From NCBI RefSeq assembly GCF_004803895.1, contig NZ_CP021978.1, forward strand, positions 7,192,001-7,256,000: a stretch of 64,000 nt of DNA, in the 5' to 3' direction. This document shows, piece by piece, positions 19,296 to 28,140 of this stretch. The translations under genes and the position numbers were made by a program. The DNA is from Streptomyces hawaiiensis. GTDB lineage: Bacteria; Actinomycetota; Actinomycetes; Streptomycetales; Streptomycetaceae. Each line of letters begins with the position of its first letter. Position 1 is the first letter of the stretch. The notes beneath the pieces were generated by a model that worked only from the letters and a program-made list of their open reading frames with translations, did no database searches and was not told the DNA's origin.

Positions 19296-20494
19296 TATAG
19301 GGGCCTTGCCGAGTTTCAGGCGCCATCACGGTTCAGACCGCCCGAGCAGGCCGGTGCCATTCACCCTAGCCAGCACGTCAGCATGTGGGAGGCGAACCAT
19401 CGTGACGACCCGACAGCGCAGCACCTCATCGAGCACGGATCCGCCCGTTCGGCGCGAGGTCGTCCTGGGCGTGGACACGCACGGCGAGGCGCATGTTGCC
19501 GCCGTGATCTCCCCGCTCGGGAAGATTCTGGGAACGGAGTCCTTTCCCGCGACGGCGGCCGGCTACCGACAGCTGCTCGCGTGGGCCCGCAAGCTGGGTA
19601 CGGTGCGGCGTGCCGGTGTGGAGGGCACCGGCACCTTCGGTGCGGGCCTGTCCCGTTACCTGCTGGCCCAGCAGATACAGGTCTTCGAAGTGAACCGGCC
19701 CGACCGCTCGGCCCGCCGGCTACTCGGGAAGTCGGATCCGCTCGACGCTCAGGCCGCCGCGCGAGCCGTGCTCAGCGGTCGTGCCCGGGCCCGGGCCAAG
19801 TCCGGCGACGGTCCGGTGCACAGCGCCCGGATCTTCAAGCTCGCCAAGGACTCCGCGGTCAAGGCCCGTACCCAGGCGATCAACCAGCTCAAAGCCGTCC
19901 TGGTCATCGCCGATCCCGCACTGCGGGAACGACTGTCCAGCCTGGGCAACCGCGAGCTGTTCCGCACCTGCGCACGCCTCGTGCCAGACGACGGCGAGGA
20001 CGGGGAGAACGCGGTGGCCCAGGCCACCCACATGACCCTGAGAATGCTCGCGGAGCGTATCGAACAGCTCACCGGGCAGATCAATGAGCTGAACCAACGC
20101 CTGACCCGGCTCGTCGAACACCACGCCCCACAGCTACTCGTACCGGTGGGCATCGGCCCGGACAGCGCAGTCACTCTCCTGATCACCATGGGAGACAACC
20201 CTGAGCGGCTGAACACCGAGGCGTCCTTTGCAGCCCTTTGCGGAGTAAACCCCATCGAGTACTCCTCCGGGCGGCGAGTCGCGCGACGGCTCAACTACGG
20301 CGGCGACCGCCAGGCAAACGCCGCCCTGCACCGCATCGTGTTCACTCGGCTGCGCCACGACCCGCGCACCCAGGCGTACTACGAACGCCGCACCCAGGAG
20401 GGCAAGACCCGTCGTGAGATCATCCGATGCCTCAAGCGGTATGCCGCCCGCGAGGTCTTCAACCTGGTCAGACCGGTTTCCCGCACCCCCGCGT
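19296..20494 (+). mobile_element. IS110-family element flanked by TATAGGGGC
   Basis: TATAGGGGC occurs at 19296-19304 and 20495-20503. IS110 elements have no terminal inverted repeats but are flanked by a short core repeat like this. Removing the element leaves GCGTGTC, then the core, then GACACGC, a small palindrome; IS110 relatives often target such hairpins. The ~100 bases between the left core and the transposase start is where IS110-group elements encode their bridge RNA. The boundaries are inferred by eye. Confidence 0.65.
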
Positions 20495-20499
20495 TATAG
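19402..20499 (+). CDS. IS110-family transposase (intact)
   Basis: The 365-residue recombinase has an N-terminal RuvC-like DEDD domain: D in G-V-D-T-H-G-E-A-H, E in V-E-G-T-G-T-F-G, and D residues in K-S-D-P-L-D-A-Q-A-A-A-R-A-V. A coiled-coil linker lies near residues 205-245. The C-terminal transposase_20 domain carries the nucleophile-region serine (P-I-E-Y-S-S-G-R-R). GTG 19402 is preceded by GGGAGG and is chosen over an upstream in-frame start at 19108. The stop codon TAG lies within the right TATAGGGGC core, so the end of the protein is set by the target site. Confidence 0.9.
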   Translation: MTTRQRSTSSSTDPPVRREVVLGVDTHGEAHVAAVISPLGKILGTESFPATAAGYRQLLAWARKLGTVRRAGVEGTGTFGAGLSRYLLAQQIQVFEVNRPDRSARRLLGKSDPLDAQAAARAVLSGRARARAKSGDGPVHSARIFKLAKDSAVKARTQAINQLKAVLVIADPALRERLSSLGNRELFRTCARLVPDDGEDGENAVAQATHMTLRMLAERIEQLTGQINELNQRLTRLVEHHAPQLLVPVGIGPDSAVTLLITMGDNPERLNTEASFAALCGVNPIEYSSGRRVARRLNYGGDRQANAALHRIVFTRLRHDPRTQAYYERRTQEGKTRREIIRCLKRYAAREVFNLVRPVSRTPAL

Positions 20500-20675
20500 G
20501 GGCGTCTGTGACACGCAGCGTCCATGGGGCTCGTGACACGGACGTGACAGAAGATGCGCAGCGGATCCCCTGTGTGCAGCGACGGTATTGGGGGGGCGCC
20601 TTGCCATCGGTATTGGGCGAACGAATGCCTGGCTGGACGCTGTGCGCTTGAGTGTTCTGATGGTGCGTAGGGTGC

Positions 20676-21458
20676 TCAGAAATCGGAGCCCAGCAGGGCG
20701 AGAGGACGACGTTCGAGCTGCGCGAAGCGGACCTTTTCGCGCAGCCAGGCCGCAACATCACCTTGCCGTTCGAGCAGGAGAACGAGTTCCCGGAGTTCGC
20801 CCAGGACGATCACTCGCTGGTTCAGTGCGCGTTCGCTCTCTTCGATGGCCGGCCCGGTGAAGCCAGATGCAGAAATGAATAGGGCGCGGACTTCCGAGCG
20901 CCCGTACACCCGTACCAGGTGGCGGCTCATCGCGTTGATCTCGACAGGCTCACCCCACCACTTGATCTCTACGAGGTACGCGGATCCGTCGACTTCGAGG
21001 GCGCCGTCGATCTGTTCAACGGGATGCCCCTCCTCGCTGCGCAGCGTGAAGGATTCCCTGATCAAGATGCCTTCGGTTGCGAACAGGTCGTTGAGCACAC
21101 CTTCCAGGGCGGTGCCTCGCTTTCTCGGGTCGTCTTCGTTGAACAGATCGTTGAGTCGGTCTCGGAGTGCTTGAAAATCCGACCTGGGGATCGGATCCCC
21201 GGCAAGATCAACGAGGCGCTGGGGCTCGTAGACACCGTCATGGTCTTCTGGTCCGCCAACTCTTCGAAGTCCCCTTGGGTGAACACAGAGTGGGAGGCCG
21301 CCCTCACACGGCGACTGAGGGATGACTCTGTCCGCGTCATCCCGGTTGTCCTCGACGAGACCCCGCTTCCGCCGCTCCTTGAGCCGATCATGTGGGTTTC
21401 CATGGTTGACGGTGATGTCGATAGAGCTGCTCGGGAACTCGTAGGTGTGGACTCCCAA
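20676..21458 (-). CDS. PD-(D/E)XK restriction-like nuclease with chimeric N-terminus
   Basis: Residues ~94-260 form a Mrr-like restriction-endonuclease domain: D-F-Q-A-L-R-D-R-L-N-D-L-F, the catalytic D in I-D-G-A-L-E, E-x-K in Y-L-V-E-I-K-W-W, and I-S-A-S-G-F-T. Such proteins cut foreign or modified DNA. Homology starts at about 21179. The upstream ~93 codons are merely the antisense of a TIR gene fragment, so the true start of this gene is missing or unrecognised. No methylase is adjacent. Confidence 0.7.
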   Translation of the reverse strand: MGVHTYEFPSSSIDITVNHGNPHDRLKERRKRGLVEDNRDDADRVIPQSPCEGGLPLCVHPRGLRRVGGPEDHDGVYEPQRLVDLAGDPIPRSDFQALRDRLNDLFNEDDPRKRGTALEGVLNDLFATEGILIRESFTLRSEEGHPVEQIDGALEVDGSAYLVEIKWWGEPVEINAMSRHLVRVYGRSEVRALFISASGFTGPAIEESERALNQRVIVLGELRELVLLLERQGDVAAWLREKVRFAQLERRPLALLGSDF

Positions 21459-21671
21459 GCAGAACTCGTGAAGACGATGCAGCGAACCGTTGAGGAGTCC
21501 GGACTGGAGTACAGGTACTTAAATGGGTTCGGCGTCATCGTTGGCTGTCCCCGGTGCGGAGCTCCAAGTTCGAAGTTGGAAGGCTGGAGCGCCGTTGATC
21601 ACGTCCGAGACGACATGTACGCGGGAGTTCGTTGTACTGAATGTGGGTGGGACGAAGGCGGCGAAGTCTGA
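21171..21671 (+). pseudogene. TIR-domain protein with C-terminal zinc ribbon, N-truncated
   Basis: From 21171 the plus strand encodes the later two thirds of a bacterial TIR domain. It has L-K-I-R-P-G-D-R-I-P-G-K-I, then V-F-W-S-A-N-S-S-K-S-P-W-V-N-T-E-W-E-A-A with the putative NADase glutamate, then R-V-I-P-V-V-L-D. A zinc ribbon follows (C-P-R-C ... C-T-E-C). TIR effectors cleave NAD in anti-phage defence. The first beta strand and helix are missing, because upstream sequence is the antisense strand of the nuclease gene. No start with a ribosome-binding site is visible at the junction. Confidence 0.7.
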
Positions 21672-21744
21672 CTACACCGCGCGCACCACACAGAGTTTCG
21701 TCGGGGCCAACCCGCCGTGGCGTTGGCCCTCGTCATAGGGGCTG

Positions 21745-21992
21745 TGATACGGCGAAGCCCCGTCGGGGATCCATCCCGACGAGGCTTCTGCAGGGAGCGA
21801 GCCACGAGGGGGTGCGGCATCCCCGATGGGTACAACTGTCGACTCACCGCTCTCGAGCGTTCGGAGCCCGCGATACGACGAAGCCGTGTCGGGAAGCACT
21901 CCATCGGGGCTTCTGTGCAAATCGTGCTACGACGTGTCGCGGCCGGTGTGGGTACCGTTGTACTCAGGCACCCCGCTCTCGAGCACGCGGAG
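21745..21992. repeat. Degenerate ~125-bp tandem duplication with hairpins
   Basis: Two imperfect copies lie about 125 bases apart. Each has a GAAGCC...GGCTTC hairpin (21754-21788, near-perfect 14-bp stem, and 21880-21913, weaker). Each then has a GGGTAC block and CGCTCTCGAGC (21848 and 21970). The second copy overlaps the 3-prime end of the excisionase-like gene, and the first encodes a similar L-R-T-L-E-S-G. The hairpins probably terminate the two converging transcripts. Confidence 0.6.
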
Positions 21993-22199
21993 CAGGGACG
22001 CGGTGACGACACGTGTCGTACGGCCGATGCGCAGCACGCGGCAGGGGAACTCTCCGCGACGAATAAGGTCGTAGCCTTTCGCTCGTGAGAATCCCAGTGC
22101 CCTTGATGCATCTTCCACGCTCCCTGTTCCGTCCCAGGTAGCCCGAATGTGGATAGGACTGTAGCGGGGACCTGACGGCTCTTTGCTTTCTTGGTGCAT
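21927..22199 (-). CDS. Excisionase-like helix-turn-helix protein
   Basis: This 90-residue basic protein has a MerR/Xis-type winged HTH: S-V-E-D-A-S-R-A-L-G-F-S-R-A-K-G-Y-D-L-I, then G-E-F-P-C-R-V-L-R-I-G-R. That pattern is typical of Xis/AlpA proteins of actinobacterial integrative elements, which bend attachment-site DNA or regulate excision. No integrase is adjacent, so it may be an orphan of a lost element. The ATG start is plausible but has only a weak ribosome-binding site. Confidence 0.7.
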   Translation of the reverse strand: MHQESKEPSGPRYSPIHIRATWDGTGSVEDASRALGFSRAKGYDLIRRGEFPCRVLRIGRTTRVVTASLLRVLESGVPEYNGTHTGRDTS

Positions 22200-22574
22200 T
22201 TCGAAGTGTTTCGTCCTTGCTCAGGCGGCATCGCTTACGTATGGTCGGCAGGTTTTGAACTGCTCAGAGCAGCGGTTGCGCGTAGTCGGTGGCCGGGTCC
22301 CTGCACTGCGGAGTCAGCTGGCAAAAACGGCACAGCGGCAAGGGTCGGTAGCCGTTACACCCAGACCAGCTGAGAGAGTGCGCCGAGAGTCGGCTACCCC
22401 AGATCGGTGATGGGGTCGTTGCGTGCCGCAGAGAGCTGAAGGGGTCCCAGGATCTTGGGCGTGAGCGGTCCGGCTGCCCGGGGGACTGGTATGGGCTCTC
22501 GGAGTCGATCTGGTGTCATGTTCGCGATTCCTTCCGACATGCGAGCAGGTGTTGGCGGTGGGCCAATAATGATC

Positions 22575-22611
22575 CGCGGGATTGCCGGTTTGGCTAACCG
22601 GCAATCCCGCG
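22575..22611. repeat. Perfect 16-bp inverted repeat upstream of the large ATPase gene
   Basis: CGCGGGATTGCCGGTT (22575-22590) and its exact complement (22596-22611) flank the 5-base loop TGGCT. It lies ~140 bases before the proposed start of the 1,781-residue protein. It could be an operator, an attenuator or a terminator of upstream transcription. Confidence 0.7.
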
Positions 22612-22751
22612 CTATGTTGCGCCGCTTTGCAGGTGCTGCACGCCACGGAGCCGCAGGGCCGCCCGTGTCAAACGCCCTTCAGGGCTCCTTCCCGCTCAGT
22701 AGGATCACCGGCAGAGCGAGGCGGGACGCGCACGGGGTGGGGATTAGCGGT

Positions 22752-25700
22752 ATGGCAGCGGGGGGCCGGCGACCGTCGGCGGAGCGTGTGCGGCAGCGCC
22801 GGTCGGCCGCCGTGCGCAGGCGTGTGCACGAGAAGGCGCTGGTCGAGGTGCGCGGCTGTCTGCGGGACTGGGATGACGGCCGTGACGCGGCCCGCGAAGC
22901 CAAGGCCGTGGCCGAGACGATCATCGCGCCCGAGTATGAGGGCCGGGTGCTCATCGAGTTGTTGCAGAACGCGCACGACGCGCACCCGGCCGGTGCCGCC
23001 GACGGACGTATCGAGATCCGGCTGGACGAGGACGAGGGTGAGCACGGCACCCTCTATGTGGCCAATCGCGGCAAGCCGTTCGGCGGCAAGAACTTCAAGG
23101 ACCTGTGCAGCATCGCCCTGTCCAGCAAGCGTGCCGACGCCGGGATCGGCCACAAGGGTGTCGGCTTCAAGAGTGTGCTGCACCTGTGCGATGCCCCCGA
23201 GGTCTACAGCGTGGCCGGGGAGGGATCCCGTGTCCCCGACGGGTTTACCTTTCGGTTCGCCCGGCTCGACGACTACGACGCGCTCGCCCGGGAGGTGGCG
23301 CCCGAACGCGCCGGTTTCGCCGACTACTTGAAGGAAAACCTGCTCACGCTGAAGGTGCCGGTCTTCCTGGAGGAGGCACCGAAGACCGTCCACAACTTCG
23401 CGCGCCGGGGCTTCGTCACCGTCATCCGTTTGCCACTGAAGTCCGCCGACGCGCGCTCGGCCGCCGGGACGCAGGTGCGGGAACTCATGGACGACAGCGC
23501 CCCGTTCGAGCTGTTCCTCGACCGCCTGGAACGTGTCCGGCTGGAGTGGCGGTCCGCAGGGAAATCCCGGGGCAGGACGTACGACCGTCAGGTGGAGGTG
23601 CTGCACCACGCCCGTGGCCTGAAGGTGCAGCAGGTCACCTTGCGCCGGCGGATGCGACTGATCGTCGTCTGTGGGAAGGCCGACCCGGACCGCGCCCGGG
23701 AGGCGCTCACCGCGTCGATCGAGAAGAGCGGCATGCGGCGCGACTGGATGGCCTGGGAGAAGAAGGCCGAGGTACGCGTCGCCGTACCGGTCGCCGACCC
23801 CCTGCGGGAGGGGCGGCTGTACACCTTCCTGCCGATGGGCGAGAAGATCGCGGCCCCCGTGCGCGGCTTCGTCCATGCCCCGTTCTTCGCCGAGATGAAC
23901 CGGCGCTCGTTCAACGAGGCGGTGCCGTGGAACGGCCTGCTGCTCGACACCGTGGCCGAGACGTGTGCCCGCGCGGTGCTCGCCACGGCAGACGGACGCG
24001 CACCCGTTCCTGCCGGAGCGCTGGTCGACCTGATGTGCTGGCGGTCGCCCACGGCACTTCCACGGCTCACCTCCGCCTTCCAGCGGCTCGGTCACGGCAT
24101 CGCCCAGGTGCCGTTCATCCCGGTGATCGCCACGGCGTCCGGCACGCGCACCTCCCTGCACCGGGCAGTGCTGTGGGAGGGCAAGGAGCACGCCACGGCC
24201 TTCACCTCGCACGCGGTCGCCGCCACGGGGGTCACGGATCTTCTCGACCCGGAGCTGCACCTTGTACGGCTGCGGCGGTTGGTGTCTCTGGCGAGGAGTA
24301 TGGGCACGCGCCTCGAACCGCCCCCGGAGCGCCTCGCCTCCTGGGCGGAGCGGCTCGCCGAGGCCGCCGCCCGCGCCCCCTTCGACCCCGGATGGTGGGC
24401 AGACTTCTACTACGACCTCTCGCAGGAGTTCCCCAACGGCTCGGACCTGACCGGCAAGCGGATCATCCTCACGTCCGGGTCGGCGCTGGCACCGGCTGGC
24501 GCGGAAGGCGTCTTCTTCGACCGGGAGTCCCCGCGGGGCGGCTCCCTTCCGGCCCTGCCCGACGGGCTGTCCGGCCGTCTGCACTTCGTGCACGAGGGCA
24601 TCGCCTGGACCGGCAAGGGCCGCAAGCGCAGAGCGCACGGCCGCACCTGGCTCAGGACCGCCGACCTCGTCCACGACTACGGCGCCGACCGGGTGCTCGA
24701 TGTCGTGGCCGCGGCCCTGAGCGCGGGCGGAGAGGGCGGAGACGACGACGGCGTGCGCCTGGCCTGCCTCCGCTACGCCTGTGCGGCGTCCCACGCACAG
24801 GAGACCGAGGGGCGTAGAGCTCCGCGCCTGAAGGATCTCCGGGTACCGACGCGGGGCGGCTGGTCGGAGGCGAGCCGCGCCATGTTCGGGCCGGGGTGGC
24901 CCGGTGAGCATTCCTCCGTCGATGACACTCTGACCCGGTTTTTGGAGCACGTCCGGGGACTGTCGTCCGTGCTGACCCAGACCGAGCGGCGGCTTCTCCT
25001 GCGCCCCGACGAGCTGTGCGGGGACACGCTCCCCGTCGAGGCCATGCGGCGCTTCCTCGAACGGCACGGCGTCGCTCACGGCCTCCGTCCCCGGAACGAG
25101 GTCTTCCGCACCGAAGTGCGAGGCGAGGCCCTCAACTGGCCCGCCCGTTTCTGGTCCCCGGGCAGGCAGGATCTGCTGCCCCAGTGGCGGACGACCGCCG
25201 AGCGCTGGCCGAACCGGCGGCGGGTCGGCTACCTCAAAGTCGCATACCACTCACGCTTCCGTACCGCGGCCGTGCTGCCCGGACAGGACGACTACGCCGC
25301 CTTCGGCGAGGAGGACCGAAGGCTCTACGCGGAACTCATCGTGCACGGCCTCGCTTTCTCCTGGCTCGACTCCGCGCTGGAGATGCACTTCGTACGCCAC
25401 ACCGACTCCGCCGGGACCCCGTGGCCCACTCCGCTGGCCGCCTTCCTCGCCCACGCGCCGTGGATCCCGCAGACCGCCGTCCCGGGCGCCCCCGCGGAGG
25501 GGACCGTGTTCGCCACCGCAGGGCGGGCCTGGTGGTGGCAGGGCACGCAGTCCCCGCCGCCGTTCCTCGGCGTGGTGCCCGCGACCTTGCGCAGCAGGCG
25601 GTCCGCCAAGCTCGTGGCACGCCTCGGCCTGCTCGGCATCCGCTCCTGGGACGACCCTGGCACCGCGCTCGACCGGCTCGGCCACCTGCCCGACCTGGTG

Positions 25701-28097
25701 CAGGCCGGCCCGCATCTGCGCGAAGGCAGGCACGCGCACGAGATCGGGCAGGAGTACGAGAAGGCGTGGGCCCAGCTGCTGCCCGCCGAGGGCGGCACAC
25801 GCACCGCCGACGACGGGCCCGCCACGCCACCGCGCCGGCTGCTAATCCACCGGGCCGGTGCCATCGAACTGCTGGACCCGGCCGAGATGGACGAGACGGT
25901 CTACGTCCCGGACCCTGACGGGGCCCAGAACCGGGCCCTCCTGGACCGCGTCCCGGTGCCCGTGATCCCGATCAGGGACAGGGCGCTGGGCGCCCGGGTC
26001 CACGCCTTCCTCGACCAGGGGACGACGTTCGACGTCCAGCGGTGCGGCGACGCCGCACACGACATCCAGACCGACGGGCTGCCCGTCCGTGAGGCGATGC
26101 GCCTGCCGCTGACCCGGTACGCGGGCCCCTGGCTGCTCACCCTGGTCGCCGCTCTGCTGGAATTCGACGAGGAGCGCGCGTCCCGGACGGAGCCTGTGGC
26201 CGTGGCAGAGGCGACCGGCCTGCTGCGCCGCTGCGAGGTGACCGTGGCCGATGAGGCCGTCGTCTGGATCGCCGGACACCGTCTCACCGAGAACGGCGCG
26301 GACCGGGCCCTGTTGCACCCGCACCCCGACCGGCCCTGTGTCGTCGTCGTGCGCAGTGGGCCGCGCACCGGCTGGCGAGTGCTCCGTACCGCCGCACCCG
26401 CCCTGGCCGCTCTCATCCGCGCGCCCTACCTCGCGGACATCCTGTGGAAGGCACTGACCCGGCTGGAGGAGCGGGACCTGAAGACGGACGACGTTTCCGA
26501 GGAAGATCTCGCGGACGTCCTGGAACTGCGGCAGCACCAGTTGCGCGCGGTCCTCGCCGAGCGGGCCTCGGAGCGCTCCGGCAGCGCGCGGCTCGTGCCG
26601 CTCCTCGCTTGCCTCGACCTCGACCTCGCGGAGGAACTTCAGCAACGTATCGAGGACTTCCCCGACCGGGCTGCCCTCCTGGCTTGGCTCACCGCCCGGG
26701 CCGGCGCACCGGACGCGGAACGCCTCATGCGGCTCCTCGACGACGACGATCCGGAACGGCAGCTGAGGGCCCTGTCCGTGCCCCTGGCCGAGGCCAACCG
26801 CGCCTGGCACGCACTGGGCCTGCCGCAGATCGACAACACCGACCGGCACGAACGACAGTTCGCGACCTGGCTCCAGCGGAACCGTCCCGCACTCGCCGAG
26901 CGAATCAGGGACGCCCACGCCGACGTCCACCGCTCCGGCCGGTCCCTGGCCACCTACGTGCGGCTGCGCGGCCTGCCCTCACTCGCGCCGGACCCGGCCT
27001 GGCACACGACACTCTGGGACCTCACCGACCAGCTCCTCCGGGCTCACGCGGACGCCTGGCTGACCCGATCGCTCCCCGCACAGCCGCCGACATCCCGCGC
27101 GCTGCCGCCGCTCACCGAGGTTCGCGAAGCATCCACCACCGCCGTCCACCAGCACCTGCCGCGTCTACGGCAGCTGATTGAGGAATGGCAGCGTCTGCAC
27201 CCGACGAGCCGTACCGCGGTGCTGCCACCCGCGCAGGAGGTGCTGCGAGCGCTGGACGACGAAGGGATGCTGGACTTCCAGGTCCTGTCCACGAAGACGT
27301 TGATCACCTGGCTCAGCGACCACGGCCACTGGCCGGTGGACATGCCCCTGTCGGACCGCCGCGCCCAACTCGGGCTGTCCCCGACGCGCTCGTCGGCGCC
27401 TGCCGGGAACAGCGCCGCGGCCACGGGCACCAGCCGATCCGGAACACCCCTGCCGGGGCCCCAAGTAGCCCTGAACGGCAAGCTTGTCCCGGCGGGCCCC
27501 GACGACCTGGCCGCACTGGCCCGTGAGGTGGCCGCGGACCTGACACCAGAACAGTGCGCCACCCCGGCCACGTCCGTGACGGCACTCGCGCCCCGCATTC
27601 CCCGGCCTCGCACCCCGTCACAGCCCGCCGCCGGATCACAGGGCGGTTCCTACCAGGCCGCAGGCAACGACCAGGACCGCACCGTGCCGGTGGGCGTCGC
27701 CGGGGAGGCGGCGGTGGCCGCGTGGCTGCACGAGCAGTTCGGCGTCGAACCACAGGACTCGTGGAAGTCGAGCCTGCGCGTGCACGGACTCGCCGGTGCG
27801 CAGCCGGGGGACGATCGGCTCGGCTACGACTTCCTCATCCACGACGGCGACGCGACCTACCTCTACGAGGTCAAGTCGTCCATGGGTGACAGCGGAGAGA
27901 TCATCCTGGGCGGGTCGGAGGTGCGACGCGCTTCCCGGCTGGCCCCGGGCGAGACGTACTTCATCGTGTACGTCTCTCATGTTCTCGACCGCGACCGCCG
28001 CGACATCACCGTCCTGCCCAACCCATTCGGCGCCCCCGACCTCGCTGGCTATGAACTGGTTAGCACCCAGCTGAGGCTTCGATTCAACCTTGGCTGA
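22752..28097 (+). CDS. Giant GHKL ATPase with NO VEIN C-terminal nuclease-like domain
   Basis: The protein is about 1,781 residues from ATG 22752 (GGGGA 9 bases upstream). The open frame extends to 22455, but that part looks non-coding. Residues ~50-145 match a sacsin/Hsp90-type GHKL ATPase: the N-box E-L-L-Q-N-A-H-D-A-H, N-R-G-K-P-F with L-C-S-I-A-L-S-S-K-R, and G-H-K-G-V-G-F-K-S. The last ~140 residues match the NOV_C/DUF3883 fold: G-E-x-A-V-A-A-W-L, G-Y-D-F-L-I and Y-E-V-K-S-S with the E-x-K of PD-(D/E)XK nucleases. The middle is helical and unrecognised. The same two ends occur in the plant NO VEIN protein. In bacteria such GHKL-nuclease giants sit in defence islands, which fits the TIR, nuclease and CATRA neighbours. 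Cytosolic, with no membrane segments. Confidence 0.85.
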   Translation: MAAGGRRPSAERVRQRRSAAVRRRVHEKALVEVRGCLRDWDDGRDAAREAKAVAETIIAPEYEGRVLIELLQNAHDAHPAGAADGRIEIRLDEDEGEHGTLYVANRGKPFGGKNFKDLCSIALSSKRADAGIGHKGVGFKSVLHLCDAPEVYSVAGEGSRVPDGFTFRFARLDDYDALAREVAPERAGFADYLKENLLTLKVPVFLEEAPKTVHNFARRGFVTVIRLPLKSADARSAAGTQVRELMDDSAPFELFLDRLERVRLEWRSAGKSRGRTYDRQVEVLHHARGLKVQQVTLRRRMRLIVVCGKADPDRAREALTASIEKSGMRRDWMAWEKKAEVRVAVPVADPLREGRLYTFLPMGEKIAAPVRGFVHAPFFAEMNRRSFNEAVPWNGLLLDTVAETCARAVLATADGRAPVPAGALVDLMCWRSPTALPRLTSAFQRLGHGIAQVPFIPVIATASGTRTSLHRAVLWEGKEHATAFTSHAVAATGVTDLLDPELHLVRLRRLVSLARSMGTRLEPPPERLASWAERLAEAAARAPFDPGWWADFYYDLSQEFPNGSDLTGKRIILTSGSALAPAGAEGVFFDRESPRGGSLPALPDGLSGRLHFVHEGIAWTGKGRKRRAHGRTWLRTADLVHDYGADRVLDVVAAALSAGGEGGDDDGVRLACLRYACAASHAQETEGRRAPRLKDLRVPTRGGWSEASRAMFGPGWPGEHSSVDDTLTRFLEHVRGLSSVLTQTERRLLLRPDELCGDTLPVEAMRRFLERHGVAHGLRPRNEVFRTEVRGEALNWPARFWSPGRQDLLPQWRTTAERWPNRRRVGYLKVAYHSRFRTAAVLPGQDDYAAFGEEDRRLYAELIVHGLAFSWLDSALEMHFVRHTDSAGTPWPTPLAAFLAHAPWIPQTAVPGAPAEGTVFATAGRAWWWQGTQSPPPFLGVVPATLRSRRSAKLVARLGLLGIRSWDDPGTALDRLGHLPDLVQAGPHLREGRHAHEIGQEYEKAWAQLLPAEGGTRTADDGPATPPRRLLIHRAGAIELLDPAEMDETVYVPDPDGAQNRALLDRVPVPVIPIRDRALGARVHAFLDQGTTFDVQRCGDAAHDIQTDGLPVREAMRLPLTRYAGPWLLTLVAALLEFDEERASRTEPVAVAEATGLLRRCEVTVADEAVVWIAGHRLTENGADRALLHPHPDRPCVVVVRSGPRTGWRVLRTAAPALAALIRAPYLADILWKALTRLEERDLKTDDVSEEDLADVLELRQHQLRAVLAERASERSGSARLVPLLACLDLDLAEELQQRIEDFPDRAALLAWLTARAGAPDAERLMRLLDDDDPERQLRALSVPLAEANRAWHALGLPQIDNTDRHERQFATWLQRNRPALAERIRDAHADVHRSGRSLATYVRLRGLPSLAPDPAWHTTLWDLTDQLLRAHADAWLTRSLPAQPPTSRALPPLTEVREASTTAVHQHLPRLRQLIEEWQRLHPTSRTAVLPPAQEVLRALDDEGMLDFQVLSTKTLITWLSDHGHWPVDMPLSDRRAQLGLSPTRSSAPAGNSAAATGTSRSGTPLPGPQVALNGKLVPAGPDDLAALAREVAADLTPEQCATPATSVTALAPRIPRPRTPSQPAAGSQGGSYQAAGNDQDRTVPVGVAGEAAVAAWLHEQFGVEPQDSWKSSLRVHGLAGAQPGDDRLGYDFLIHDGDATYLYEVKSSMGDSGEIILGGSEVRRASRLAPGETYFIVYVSHVLDRDRRDITVLPNPFGAPDLAGYELVSTQLRLRFNLG

Positions 28098-28140
28098 ATC
28101 AATAAGTTCGTGCCCGGCTGGCTGTGGGACGACGGCCTTG

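Noticed and set aside
22668..25250. Long open frame on the minus strand opposite the giant ATPase gene
   Set aside because: It is a GC-rich antisense shadow with no domain, no ribosome-binding site and poor protein composition, while the plus strand has clear GHKL motifs.
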